From assembly GCA_046351595.1 (NCBI GenBank), contig JAXLYE010000002.1:186001-250000 (forward strand): a stretch of DNA of 64,000 bases, written 5' to 3'. The position numbers were made by a program, and so were the translations under genes. Of the stretch, positions 7,936 to 17,228 are shown in pieces. The notes beneath the pieces are model-generated. The model was not told the DNA's origin, searched no databases, and worked only from the letters and a program-made list of their open reading frames with translations. How positions within the stretch are numbered: the stretch's first letter is position 1; each line of letters opens with the position of its first letter. The stretch comes from JAXLYE01 sp046351595 (GTDB lineage: Bacteria; Myxococcota_A; Polyangia; Palsa-1104; JAEUJZ01).

Positions 7936-9084
7936 ATGCCCGACTTCAGGACGTATCTATCGCAGATCAAGGCCGGAATCCGCGAGACCACCGTCGACGA
8001 GATCACCAAGCACCGCCCGCAGGTGCTGATCGACGTGCGCGAGGGCGAGGAGTACAACGAGGGCTACGTCCCCGGCGCCACGTGGATCCCGCGCGGCAAG
8101 CTCGAGCAGCGCATCGAGGACGCGGTGCCCGAGCGCGACGCCGACATCGTGCTCTACTGCGCCGGCGGCAACCGCTCGGCGCTGGCGGCGCGCACGCTGG
8201 CCGAGATGGGCTACTCGCGCGTGCGCTCGCTGGCCGGCGGCTACGGCGCCTGGAAGAAGGCCGGCCACCCCACCGACAAGCCGTTCATCTTCACCGACGC
8301 GCAGAAGGCGCGCTACGCCCGCCACACCATGCTGCCCGAGGTCGGTGAGAAGGGGCAGGCGAAGCTTCTGCGCAGCAAGGTGCTGCTGCTCGGCGCGGGC
8401 GGGCTCGGCTCGCCGTCGGCGTACTACCTGGCGGCGGCCGGCGTCGGCACGCTCGGCCTGGTCGACGACGACGTGGTCGACGAGTCGAACCTGCAGCGGC
8501 AGATCCTGCACAGCACCCGGCGCGTCGGCATGCCCAAGGTCGAGTCCGCGCAGAAGACGCTGACCGAGCTCAACCCCGACGTTCGCGTCATCCCGCATAA
8601 GACGCGCCTGATGAGCGACAACGTCCTCGACATCATCAAGGACTACGACCTCATCGTCGACGGCGCCGACAACTTCCCGACGCGCTACCTGCTCAACGAC
8701 GCGGCGCTGATGCTGAAGAAGCCGGTGCTGCACGCCTCGATCTTCCGCTTCGAGGGGCAGATCACGACGTTCCTGCCGTTCCACGGGCCGTGCTACCGCT
8801 GCCTGTACCCCGAGCCGCCGCCGGCGGGCATGGCGCCCTCGTGCAACGAGGCGGGCGTGCTCGGCGTGCTGCCCGGCGTCATCGGCGTGCTGCAGGCCAC
8901 CGAGGCGGTGAAGGTCCTGCTCGGCATCGGCGAGACGCTGTCGGGGCGGCTGCTCATCTACGACGCGCTGGCGACCAAGTTCCGCGAGCTCAAGCTGCGC
9001 CGCGATCCGTCGTGCGCGGTCTGCTCGGATCCGAGCAAGCCGATCGAGCTGATTGATTACGAAGCGTTCTGCGCGCGCGGATAG
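7936..9084 (+). CDS. moeB: Rhodanese-MoeB/ThiF fusion (sulfur-carrier adenylyltransferase)
   Basis: 382 residues. Residues 1-118 are a rhodanese domain with active-loop Cys (VLYCAGGNRSA). Residues 125-380 are an E1-like adenylyltransferase: ATP-binding GAGGLGSPSAYYLAAAG, the Arg/Asn segment SNLQRQILH, zinc-site pairs CYRC and CAVC, and the GVLPGVIGVLQATEAVK helix. Enzymes of this group activate the C-terminus of MoaD or ThiS and pass sulfur to it; a rhodanese can supply the persulfide. In the familiar MOCS3/MoeZ proteins the rhodanese is C-terminal, whereas here it is N-terminal. Whether it serves molybdopterin, thiamine or another carrier is not fixed by sequence; the neighbouring molybdoenzyme favours MoaD. 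Confidence 0.88.
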   Translation: MPDFRTYLSQIKAGIRETTVDEITKHRPQVLIDVREGEEYNEGYVPGATWIPRGKLEQRIEDAVPERDADIVLYCAGGNRSALAARTLAEMGYSRVRSLAGGYGAWKKAGHPTDKPFIFTDAQKARYARHTMLPEVGEKGQAKLLRSKVLLLGAGGLGSPSAYYLAAAGVGTLGLVDDDVVDESNLQRQILHSTRRVGMPKVESAQKTLTELNPDVRVIPHKTRLMSDNVLDIIKDYDLIVDGADNFPTRYLLNDAALMLKKPVLHASIFRFEGQITTFLPFHGPCYRCLYPEPPPAGMAPSCNEAGVLGVLPGVIGVLQATEAVKVLLGIGETLSGRLLIYDALATKFRELKLRRDPSCAVCSDPSKPIELIDYEAFCARG

Positions 9085-9163
9085 CGCCGCTCCGCCCGAG
9101 GCCGAGCCCTCCCTGAATCTGTCCGAGAGTCCGTCCTGACCGGGGCCTTGCGCGGGGTCTGCG

Positions 9164-9204
9164 CCGGGCCTTGCGCAGGCCCGGGCCGCGCGAGATCTCG
9201 CGCG
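9164..9204 (+). promoter_or_regulatory. Two adjacent hairpins in the valS leader
   Basis: First hairpin: CCGGGCCT (9164-9171), loop TGCGC, AGGCCCGG (9177-9184). Second: the perfect 18-bp palindrome CGCGCGAGATCTCGCGCG at 9187-9204. They lie 65-105 nt before the valS start. They could control the leader of valS or terminate transcription from upstream. There is no T-box sequence and no T-tract. Confidence 0.45.
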
Positions 9205-9269
9205 CGCGATCTCGTCGTGATAAGTGTTGCCGAGTCCAACGCCCTAACGAGCCCGAGGGGAAGCGCGAT

Positions 9270-12263
9270 ATGAAAGAGCTGTCGATGGCCAAGGCCTATG
9301 ATCCCGCCGAGGTCGAGGCCAAGTGGTACCAGGTCTGGCTGGAGCAGGGGTACTTCCACGCCTCGGCGGCCACGCCCAAGACGCCGTTCTCGATCGCGAT
9401 CCCGCCGCCCAACGTCACGGGCTCTCTGCACATGGGGCACGCGATGTACGTGGTGCAGGACGTGCTCGTGCGCTGGCGCCGCATGCAGGGCTACAACGCG
9501 CTGTGGCTGCCGGGCACCGACCACGCCGGCATCGCCACCCAGCTCGTCGTCGAGCGCATGCTGCAGCGCGAGGAGGGCAAGTCGCGCCACGACCTGGGCC
9601 GCGACGAGTTCACGCGCCGCGTCTGGCAGTGGAAGGAGCAGTACGGCAACCGCATCAACGAGCAGCTGCGCGTCCTCGGCTTCTCGCTCGACTGGGAGCG
9701 CAGCCGCTTCACGATGGACGAGGGGCTGTCGCGCGCCGTCGTCGAGGCGTTCGTGCGGCTGTACGAAGAGGGGCTGATCTACCGCGCCCGGCGCCTCATC
9801 AACTGGTGCACGCGCTGCTACACCGCGCTCTCGGATCTCGAGGTCGAGCCCGAGGAAACCGAGGGCAAGCTCTGGCACATCGCCTACCCCGTCGTCGGCA
9901 GCCCGTCCGGTGAGCGGCTGGTCGTCGCGACCACGCGGCCCGAGACGATGCTCGGCGACACCGCGGTCGCGGTCCACCCCGAGGATCCGCGCTTCTCGCA
10001 CCTTGTCGGCAAGCAGGTCGAGGTGCCGCTGTGCGGCCGCAGCATCCCGGTCATCGGCGACCCGATCCTCGTGTCGATGGAGTTTGGCACCGGCGCGGTC
10101 AAGGTCACGCCGGGCCACGACTTCAACGACTTCGAGACCGGCAAGCGCCACGGCCTGCCCGAGATCTCGGTCTTCGATCTGTCGGGCAAGCTCAATGACA
10201 ACGCGCCCGCGCGCTTCCGCGGCCTGAGCATCGCGGACGCCCGCAAGGCCGTGCTCGAGGCGCTGACCGAGGCCGGGCTGCTCGTCGACGAGAAGCCGCA
10301 CAAGCTGTCGCTCGGTCGCTGCCAGCGCTGCGACACCGTGATCGAGCCGATGCTGTCGATGCAGTGGTTCGTCAAGACCGAGCCTCTGGCCAAGCCCGCG
10401 ATCGAGGCCGTCGAGCAGGGCAAGACCAAGTTCGTGCCCGAGCACTGGGCCGACGACTACTTCCGCTGGATGCGCAACCTGCGCGACTGGTGCATCTCGC
10501 GCCAGCTGTGGTGGGGCCACCGCATCCCGGCCTACTACGCGCCGGACAGAGCCGGCGACGCCGCGGGCGGCACCGGCAACAGCGACGGCGCGCAGCTGTG
10601 GGTCGCGCGCACCCGTGAGGAGGCGTGCGCGCTCGCCGGCCGCGACGATCTGGTGCAGGACGCGGACGTGCTGGACACCTGGTTCAGCTCCGCGCTGTGG
10701 CCGTTCTCGACGCTGGGCTGGCCCGAGAACACGCGCGACCTCAAGACGTTCTACCCGACGAGCGTCATGGAGACCGGCCACGACATCATCTTCTTCTGGG
10801 TCGCCCGCATGATGATGATGGGCCTGCACTTCATGAAGAAGGTGCCGTTCCGGACGGTGCTCCTGCACGCGCTCGTCGTCGATGAGAACGGCGAGAAGAT
10901 GTCCAAGGTCAAGGGCAACGTCCTCGACCCGCTGCACCTCATCCACGGCGCGCCGCTCGAAGAGGTGCTCGGCGTCAGCGGCCAGAAGGACAAGCCGACC
11001 TTCAAGAAGTCCTACGACGAGGCGCACAACCGCTTCAAGCGCGCCTTCCCGTCGGCGGCGTCGGCCTACCCGAGCGGCTTCCCGCGCCAGGGCGCGGACG
11101 CGCTGCGCTACTTCCTGGTCGTCATGAACGCCCAGGGGCGCAACATCCGCCTGTCGGTGCCGCGCGTCGACGGCTACCGCCACTTCCTCAACAAGATCTG
11201 GAGCGCCACCCGCTTCTTCCTCATGAACCTCGACGACGCCGAGGCGGGCTGGCTGACCGGGTTCCGCGAGCAGCTCCTGTTCGCGCGCGGCGCCCTCGAC
11301 AGCGAGCCGAGCCCCTCGCGCGGGGCCATCGAGCTCGGGCTGGCCGACCGCTACATCCTGTCGCGCCTGCAGGCGGTCACCGAGGAGGTCGACGAGGCGC
11401 TGTCGACCTACCGCCTGGCCGACGCGGCGCAGGCGCTCTACCGCTTCTTCTGGACGGAGTTTTGCGACTGGTACATCGAGCTGTGCAAGCCGGCGCTCGC
11501 GCAGGACGCGCCGCAGGGCGTGCGCCGCGCCGCGCTCGGCTCGCTGCTGGTGTGCCTGGAGACGGTGCTGCGCCTCATGCACCCGTTCATCCCGTTCATC
11601 ACCGAGGAGCTGTGGCTCAAGCTGCCGCGCCCCGCGGGCTCGCCGGCCAGCATCATGATCACGCTGTACCCGACGGCGGACGCGGCGCTCAAGGACGCCG
11701 AGGCCGAGCGCCACATCGGCTACGTCCAGGCCGCGGTCGCCGCGATGCGCAGCATCAAGTCGACGTACAACCTGAAGGCGCAGGCCAAGGCGCAAGCCAG
11801 GGACCAGGCCAAGGACGCGCCCAAAGACAGCGACGAGGGCGGCGAGGTCGAGGCGGCGCCGGTGCGCTTCCTGATCCGCTCCGCCGATCCCGAGATCCGC
11901 AAGGTGCTGTCCGAGCAGAAGGCCCTGTGCCAGCTCCTCACCCGCTCGCACATCACCGACGTGGTCGAGGAGGTGCAGAGCACCAAAGGCACGATCGCGC
12001 AGGTCGCGCCCGGCCTGACCGTGCTGCTGCTGGATGCGGACACGCTGATCGACGTGCCGACCGAGATCGCCCGCGTGCAGAAAGAGGCGCAGAAGGCCGA
12101 CAAGGAGCTCACGTCGCTGCAGGACCGCCTCGGCAAGCCGGACTTCGTTGCCCGCGCCAAGCCCGAGGTCGTCGCCGAGAACCGCGCTCGGGTCGCCGAG
12201 CTCGGGCGGCGCCTGGGTGAGCTGCGCGACATCGAGCGCGTCCTGCACGAGATGCGCGCTTAG
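9270..12263 (+). CDS. valS: Valine--tRNA ligase
   Basis: Class I aminoacyl-tRNA synthetase, 997 residues. Seen: HIGH-type signature PPPNVTGSLHMGHAM (residues 47-59), the editing CP1 domain with TTRPETMLGDTAVAVHPEDPR and GTGAVKVTPGHDFND, KMSKS-type GEKMSKVKGNVLDP near residue 542, the anticodon-binding domain, and a C-terminal coiled coil from about residue 925 (EIARVQKEAQKADKELTSL) as in other ValRS. A Lys/Ala/Asp-rich stretch of about 25 residues interrupts the region before the coiled coil. Start ATG 9270 is preceded by GAGGGG (9255-9260); Met6 is also possible. Confidence 0.97.
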   Translation: MKELSMAKAYDPAEVEAKWYQVWLEQGYFHASAATPKTPFSIAIPPPNVTGSLHMGHAMYVVQDVLVRWRRMQGYNALWLPGTDHAGIATQLVVERMLQREEGKSRHDLGRDEFTRRVWQWKEQYGNRINEQLRVLGFSLDWERSRFTMDEGLSRAVVEAFVRLYEEGLIYRARRLINWCTRCYTALSDLEVEPEETEGKLWHIAYPVVGSPSGERLVVATTRPETMLGDTAVAVHPEDPRFSHLVGKQVEVPLCGRSIPVIGDPILVSMEFGTGAVKVTPGHDFNDFETGKRHGLPEISVFDLSGKLNDNAPARFRGLSIADARKAVLEALTEAGLLVDEKPHKLSLGRCQRCDTVIEPMLSMQWFVKTEPLAKPAIEAVEQGKTKFVPEHWADDYFRWMRNLRDWCISRQLWWGHRIPAYYAPDRAGDAAGGTGNSDGAQLWVARTREEACALAGRDDLVQDADVLDTWFSSALWPFSTLGWPENTRDLKTFYPTSVMETGHDIIFFWVARMMMMGLHFMKKVPFRTVLLHALVVDENGEKMSKVKGNVLDPLHLIHGAPLEEVLGVSGQKDKPTFKKSYDEAHNRFKRAFPSAASAYPSGFPRQGADALRYFLVVMNAQGRNIRLSVPRVDGYRHFLNKIWSATRFFLMNLDDAEAGWLTGFREQLLFARGALDSEPSPSRGAIELGLADRYILSRLQAVTEEVDEALSTYRLADAAQALYRFFWTEFCDWYIELCKPALAQDAPQGVRRAALGSLLVCLETVLRLMHPFIPFITEELWLKLPRPAGSPASIMITLYPTADAALKDAEAERHIGYVQAAVAAMRSIKSTYNLKAQAKAQARDQAKDAPKDSDEGGEVEAAPVRFLIRSADPEIRKVLSEQKALCQLLTRSHITDVVEEVQSTKGTIAQVAPGLTVLLLDADTLIDVPTEIARVQKEAQKADKELTSLQDRLGKPDFVARAKPEVVAENRARVAELGRRLGELRDIERVLHEMRA

Positions 12264-12272
12264 TCACACCGC

Positions 12273-12293
12273 ACCCGCGCTCAACACGCGGGT
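12273..12293 (+). terminator. Hairpin just after valS
   Basis: ACCCGCG (12273-12279), loop of 7, CGCGGGT (12287-12293), starting 10 nt after the valS stop. The stem is GC-rich but not followed by a T-run, so it may be an RNA-stabilising hairpin or a Rho-dependent end. Confidence 0.45.
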
Positions 12294-12623
12294 TGCAGAA
12301 GTACCCCGTGCGAAGGAAATCTTCCCTGTAACATCTAAGGGGAGGCGGCTTTTGCGCGCGCAGGGGGGGCCGCCCTGTGGAGGCATCACGATGACCCGGG
12401 CTGGCAGGATTGCCAAGGTCTTGTGCACGAGGGCGCGTCCGTCGGGGGCCGCGGGCTCGCGCACGTCGAGCCGATCGCCGCGGCTCGCAGCGCGCCGTGC
12501 GGCGTCGGCCGCGCCGGCCGCGCCTTGTGCGCCGCCGCGCCGTCCCCCGGGCCCGCCCCGCTGTGAACCTGCCCTGGCCTCTCTCACGCCGATCGCGGTG
12601 TCTGCGGGTCGGTAGGAGATCGT
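12294..12623. other. Intergenic region upstream of the DUF1501 gene
   Basis: About 330 bp. A possible 74-codon frame (12391-12615) has a Shine-Dalgarno-like GGAGGC but encodes only an Arg/Ala/Pro-rich string, so I do not call it. The start of this region (12294-12350) is less GC-rich than the rest and could hold the promoter. Nothing else is recognised. Confidence 0.4.
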
Positions 12624-13949
12624 ATGAGCCTTTCCCGAAGACAGGCGCTCTCCTCGACGCTGTTCGGCGCCGGCCTGGTCGGCCTGCGCGCCCTGGCGAG
12701 CGGCCTGCCGATCTCGTTCCTGCTCCGGCCCGCGCACGCCGAGCCCGGCGGGGCCCCGTCGGAGGGGTCCGAGACGCCCGTCGCGGCGCAGTACCTGATC
12801 CTCAGCACCTCATCCGAGGGCGACCCGCTGAACGCCAACGTCCCCGGCACCTATGACTTCGACGACATCGCCCACCCGAGCGACCCGGCGCTGCGCAAGA
12901 CCCGGCTCCGCCTCGGCGACCGGGCGTTCGACGCGGCGGCGCCGTGGGCGACGCTGCCGCAGCCGGTGCTCGATCGGACGGTGTTCTTCCACCACGCGAC
13001 GCGGACCACCCGCCACCCCGGGCTGCCCGGCGTGATGCGGCTCGACGCCGAGTCCGTGACGCCGGGTGAGGCGCTGCCCGCGCTGCTCGCCCGGCACCTC
13101 GGCGACCGCCTCGGTACGGTGCAGCGCGCGCCGCTGTCGCTCGGCCCCGGCGGCCCCGGAGCGATCCTTGGCAGCGATGGGCATACGCTGCCCGAGCTGC
13201 GCGCCACCGCGCTGCGCGACGCGCTGACCCGCGCGCGCTCGCCGCTCGCCGCGCTGCCCGGCCTGCGCGACGCGACGCTCGATCGGATGAGCGCCCTGCT
13301 CAAGCAGCACGGCACGCGGGCGCGGCGCGACACCCTCGATCGCCTGGCGCGGTCGCGGCACGAGGCGCGCGCGCTCGGCGACCGGCTGCTCGACGACCTG
13401 ACCGCCATCCAGAGCGACGAGGCCGACGGGCAGGTGACCGCCGCCGCGGCGCTGATCCGCATGAACGTCGCGCCGGTGGTGACGATCAGCATCCCGTTCG
13501 GCGGCGACAACCACTTCGACGGCGAGCTCCGGCGTGAGGCGCAGCAGACCGTCACCGGCGTCCAGCGCGTCCGCGAGCTCATGGCCCGGCTCGATGCGTA
13601 CGACCTCTTGGACCGCACCTCGTTCGCGATGATGAACGTCTTTGGGCGCACGCTGAAGCAGCACGGACAGAACGGCCGCGACCACTGGGCCAACCACCAC
13701 GCGACGGTGCTCATCGGCAAGCCGTTCCGCGGCGGCGTCATCGGCGGGCTGGTGCCGCGCGGCGGCGACTACTACGCCCTCGGCATCGACTCGCACAGCG
13801 GCGCCGGCACCGACGCCGGCGACATCGGCTTCGGCGACACGCTGGCCGCGCTCGGCAAGACCCTGGCGCGCGGGCTCGGGGTGTCCGAGGAGCTGCTCGG
13901 CGAGCGCGTGCCGAGGGGCCGCATCGTGCGCGCCGCCCTCGTCGGATAG
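12624..13949 (+). CDS. Tat-secreted DUF1501-family protein
   Basis: 441 residues. The N-terminus is a twin-arginine signal (MSLSRRQALSSTLFGAGLVG) ending near AHA at about residue 38. The C-terminal half matches the DUF1501 (sulfatase/phosphatase-like fold) pattern: the metal-site-like GGDNHFDGEL, then FGRTLKQHGQNGRDHWANHHATVLIGKPFRGGVIGG. Such proteins are abundant in Myxococcota and Planctomycetota; their substrates are not known. GTAGGAG lies 6 nt before the ATG. Many DUF1501 genes are paired with a DUF1800 or cytochrome partner; none is adjacent here. Confidence 0.75.
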   Translation: MSLSRRQALSSTLFGAGLVGLRALASGLPISFLLRPAHAEPGGAPSEGSETPVAAQYLILSTSSEGDPLNANVPGTYDFDDIAHPSDPALRKTRLRLGDRAFDAAAPWATLPQPVLDRTVFFHHATRTTRHPGLPGVMRLDAESVTPGEALPALLARHLGDRLGTVQRAPLSLGPGGPGAILGSDGHTLPELRATALRDALTRARSPLAALPGLRDATLDRMSALLKQHGTRARRDTLDRLARSRHEARALGDRLLDDLTAIQSDEADGQVTAAAALIRMNVAPVVTISIPFGGDNHFDGELRREAQQTVTGVQRVRELMARLDAYDLLDRTSFAMMNVFGRTLKQHGQNGRDHWANHHATVLIGKPFRGGVIGGLVPRGGDYYALGIDSHSGAGTDAGDIGFGDTLAALGKTLARGLGVSEELLGERVPRGRIVRAALVG

Positions 13950-14077
13950 CCGGCGCGACGCGGCGCCGTTTTCGGCAGAGTTCGTCTGAAGGGCGCACTC
14001 GCCCCGTCGAGAAAACGCTGCGCGAGCGCAGGTTTCGGCTTCTCGCCCGGGCGTGACCGCGGTAGAACCGAGCAGTC

Positions 14078-14860
14078 ATGGCGCCGCGAGCCACCAAGCC
14101 CAAGCCGCCCAGGCTGCCCAAGCTCGACGTCAAGACCGACGGGACCGCCGGGGCCGCCAGGGCCGCCAGGGCCTCTGAGCTCGACGGGCTGCACCTCGGC
14201 ATCGACGAGGCCGGGCGCGGGCCGATCCTCGGGCCGATGGTGCTGGCCGCGGTGGCGCTCGACAAGAAGGCCGCCCGGGCGCTGACCCGCCTCGGCGTCA
14301 CCGACAGCAAGCGCTTCGGCGCCGGCGAGAAGGCGCACGCCGCGCGGCGCGAGCTGCTCGGCGAGATCAAGGCGCGCGCCCTGCACCTCGAGGTGATCGA
14401 GGTTTCCGTCGACCAGATCGACGCGCGCACCCGCCTCGGCCAGCTCAACCACCTGGAGCGTGAGGTCGCGGCCGGGCTCATCGAGCGCGCACCGACGGTG
14501 GGCCGCATCATCGCCGACGGCGTCAACCTGTTCCGCCCGCTCGCCACCCGCTTCCCGCACCTGCACGCCGAGGACAAGGCCGAGTCCAGCCACGTCGCCG
14601 TCGCCGCGGCCTCGATCTGCGCCAAGGTCCGGCGCGACGAGCTGTGGCTCGAGATCCGCTCGCGCTACGCCGCCGAGTTCCCCGAGCTGGCCGACGGCTA
14701 CGCCGGGGGCGGCTACATGAACGAGGCGACGCGCCGCTTCCTGCGCGCCTACTGCGAGCGCTACCGCCGCACGCCGCCCGAGGGCCGCACCAGCTGGCCC
14801 TGGGACTTCTGCGCCGACCTGCTCGCGGCGGAGCAGCCCAGCCAGCTGTCGCTGATCTGA
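14078..14860 (+). CDS. rnhB: Ribonuclease HII
   Basis: 260 residues. Cuts the RNA strand of RNA-DNA hybrids and single ribonucleotides in DNA. Acidic active-site residues are visible in GIDEAGRGPILGPMVLA (Asp-Glu), in RIIADGVNLF (Asp) and in HAEDKAESSHVAVAAASICAKVRRD (Asp). The DSK motif of the family appears as GVTDSKRF. The sequence between the motifs is more divergent than in standard RnhB, and there is a 35-residue Pro/Lys-rich N-terminus, but the Glu-Ala-Gly-Arg-Gly signature favours HII over HIII. It is convergent with the LysM-FecR gene. Confidence 0.88.
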   Translation: MAPRATKPKPPRLPKLDVKTDGTAGAARAARASELDGLHLGIDEAGRGPILGPMVLAAVALDKKAARALTRLGVTDSKRFGAGEKAHAARRELLGEIKARALHLEVIEVSVDQIDARTRLGQLNHLEREVAAGLIERAPTVGRIIADGVNLFRPLATRFPHLHAEDKAESSHVAVAAASICAKVRRDELWLEIRSRYAAEFPELADGYAGGGYMNEATRRFLRAYCERYRRTPPEGRTSWPWDFCADLLAAEQPSQLSLI

Positions 14861-14910
14861 CCGGGCCCGATCGGGTCGGTCGGCTCGCCCGGATGCAGGC
14901 CCTGGCCGCG

Positions 14911-17088
14911 CTAGCGCGGCGCCCACTCCAGGCCGAGCGAGGTGTAGTAGCGCCCGAAGACCTGGGCGCCGCCGTCCCCCAGGCCGCCGCGCGCCCCGAG
15001 CAGCAGGCCGAGGTCGCCGAGGTGCACGCGCAGCCCGCCGCCCAGCGCCGCGCCCGAGCCGGCGTTGCCCGACAGGCCGATGCCCGCGTCGAGCTGCGCC
15101 ACCAGCGCCAGCCGACCGAGCCGCACCTCGGCGGTGTAGCCCATGGACCAGCGCATCTGCGTCACCGGCAGCGCCGCCGCCGCGATGGTCAGGCCCTGCG
15201 TGGTCTGCAGCCCGAAGCGGCCCGCGATCGCGGCCAGGCCGAGTGCCGGATCGATGACGACCGGGCGGCCTTTGGTCTCGGGCGCGCTGCGATCGAACGT
15301 GCCGGTCGGCAGCTGCAGCCGCAGCAACGCGCCGAGCAGCAGGTGCCCCTGCAGCGACGACAGCATCACGCCCTTGAAGCCGGCCGAGATGTCGCCGAGC
15401 GCGAAGCCGCTGCTCGCCGTCGCCGTCGGGTCGGCGTTGAGGTCGCGCTGGTACAAGAGCGGCACGTTGAGGTCGAAGCCGATGCGGTTGGACACGAGCG
15501 CCAGCTCGCCGCCGACGTCTAGGCGCGCCACCGTGAAGTCGCGGTCCGCGCGCGAGGAGCCGGCCCCGAGCAGGCCATAGATGCGGCTGCGCGGCCGCAC
15601 CGCCCGCCCCGGGAAGCCCGGCGACATCAGCGGCACCGGCAGGTCCAGGCCCTCGATGCGGCCCTCGACCGGCGGCGGCGCCGGCGGCGGCGGCGTGGCC
15701 ACCGACACCGTCAGCTCGGCCTCGGCGTCGTCGAGGCGCAGGTGGATGCGGTGCTCGCCCGGGCCGATCGCGAAGGTGTGCGGCTGCGCGCAGTCCTCTT
15801 CGGCGCCGCCGTCGAGGCGGACCTTGAGCGGCTGGCCGACGCCCGAAACCTCGACGGCCGCGCGCTCGGTGCGCACGAGCATGAGCTGCGCGGGTCCGGG
15901 TCGGCCCGCGCCCGCAGCCCCGCCGGCCGCGCCCCCGGTCCCCGGCGTCCCGACGGTGCTGGCATCGGTGCGGATGGTGATGACGTGGAACGGCCGCACC
16001 GCCGTCGGCGGGCCCACCAGCTTGTTCTTGTCGACGGCGCTGACGCGCGCGTAGTAGGGGCCGGGCAGCAGCTGGGCGCGCAGCGGCGGCGCCTCGATCG
16101 CCCCGCCCTGGCGGCGGTCGTTGAAGGCGGGGTCGCGCGCGATGTCGACGTTGTAGCTGGCCGCGCCGGGCACCGGGGCGAAGTCGACCACCACCTCGCC
16201 GCGCGGCTGCGGCTCGAACAGGCCGCCGACCGCGACCACCAGGAACGGCCGGCTGGCCTCGGCCTCGCCGCCGCCCCAGGCCGGCGCCGTCGGCAGCTCG
16301 GTCGGCGGCTGCGGCGCCATGCCGGGCAGGATCAGCGTCCCCTGGCCGGCGCGGATGTTGAGGACCGTGCCGCGGGCCCGCACCGCGACCGTGCCCTCGT
16401 AGACCGAGACGCGCGTGCTGTCCTTGCCCGCGGCCTCGATGCGCGCGTCGCCGCGCAGGCGGACGTCGCCGCCCGGCGTCTTCACCGTGATCGGCGCGCC
16501 CTGCCCCGGCGAGCTGACGTCGGCGTGCAGCGTGCCCTCGACGATCTGCACCTCGCCGCCGGCCTTCGCTCCCGGCGGCAGCCGGTTGATCACGACCTTG
16601 GAGTTCGGGTCGATCTGCAGCTTGACCTTGTCCTGGACCGAGACCTCAGCGCCACCGGCGGTGGAGGTCTCGATGCGGGTCTTGCGGTCGATGGGCTGGC
16701 CGGGCAGCGCCTCCATCCAGCCGCTCTTGGTGCGCGTCCGCACCGCCGGGCCGACGAACGACAGGCGCGGCGGTCCGGCGGCGGCCTTCTTGTCCGGCCG
16801 CGGCGGCAGCGGCGGGATGCGCACCGGCGTGAAGACCGGCAGCGGGTCCTGCTCGCACAGCCCCGGGTTGCTGGCCGCAAGGTGCTTGAGCGCATCGGGC
16901 GCCTTGCCGTAGACGCGCCTGGCGATGTCGGCGCAGGTCTCACCGCTGCGCACGACGGTCGTGCTCGCGGCGGGCGGTCCGGCGGCCGGGGGAGCGCTCG
17001 GCTGCGCCCCCGCGCTCAGGATCCCGACGCCGCACAGCCACCCCCAGGGCACCCCCACCGCGACGATGACTCTGCGCATCGCGGCCAT
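14911..17088 (-). CDS. Secreted LysM - FecR - C-terminal barrel-like protein of the polysaccharide locus
   Basis: About 725 residues. After a signal peptide (cleavage near SAGA-Q) comes a LysM-like domain (residues 42-90: VVRSGETCADIARRVYGK), a FecR-type beta domain (about 105-260: LPGQPIDRKTRIETS through GGDVRLRGDARIE and VYEGTVAVRARG), a fibronectin-like middle, and from about residue 490 a glycine-rich, alternating region typical of an outer-membrane barrel. It probably binds peptidoglycan and sits at the cell envelope. I start at ATG 17088 because AGGA lies 9 nt upstream; ATG 17079 is the alternative. It is the last gene of the minus-strand polysaccharide export arm, 140 nt after the OPX gene. 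Confidence 0.72.
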   Translation of the reverse strand: MAAMRRVIVAVGVPWGWLCGVGILSAGAQPSAPPAAGPPAASTTVVRSGETCADIARRVYGKAPDALKHLAASNPGLCEQDPLPVFTPVRIPPLPPRPDKKAAAGPPRLSFVGPAVRTRTKSGWMEALPGQPIDRKTRIETSTAGGAEVSVQDKVKLQIDPNSKVVINRLPPGAKAGGEVQIVEGTLHADVSSPGQGAPITVKTPGGDVRLRGDARIEAAGKDSTRVSVYEGTVAVRARGTVLNIRAGQGTLILPGMAPQPPTELPTAPAWGGGEAEASRPFLVVAVGGLFEPQPRGEVVVDFAPVPGAASYNVDIARDPAFNDRRQGGAIEAPPLRAQLLPGPYYARVSAVDKNKLVGPPTAVRPFHVITIRTDASTVGTPGTGGAAGGAAGAGRPGPAQLMLVRTERAAVEVSGVGQPLKVRLDGGAEEDCAQPHTFAIGPGEHRIHLRLDDAEAELTVSVATPPPPAPPPVEGRIEGLDLPVPLMSPGFPGRAVRPRSRIYGLLGAGSSRADRDFTVARLDVGGELALVSNRIGFDLNVPLLYQRDLNADPTATASSGFALGDISAGFKGVMLSSLQGHLLLGALLRLQLPTGTFDRSAPETKGRPVVIDPALGLAAIAGRFGLQTTQGLTIAAAALPVTQMRWSMGYTAEVRLGRLALVAQLDAGIGLSGNAGSGAALGGGLRVHLGDLGLLLGARGGLGDGGAQVFGRYYTSLGLEWAPR

Positions 17089-17228
17089 TATATCGAGTCC
17101 TGAGGTTTTTTTTGGGTCGGCCCGCGCCGGGTGCGGTGACCTTGTGCGCAGGCTCACGCCGGCGGCGCCGGGTCGCGGAGGGCGGTGCGAGGTTCGGGCC
17201 GCTCGGGCGCAGGACCTTCGCGGCGCGC

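Noticed and set aside
12391..12615. Possible 74-codon gene with GGAGGC ribosome site upstream of the DUF1501 gene
   Set aside because: The product is Arg/Ala/Pro-rich with no fold features, and codon choice does not resemble neighbouring genes.
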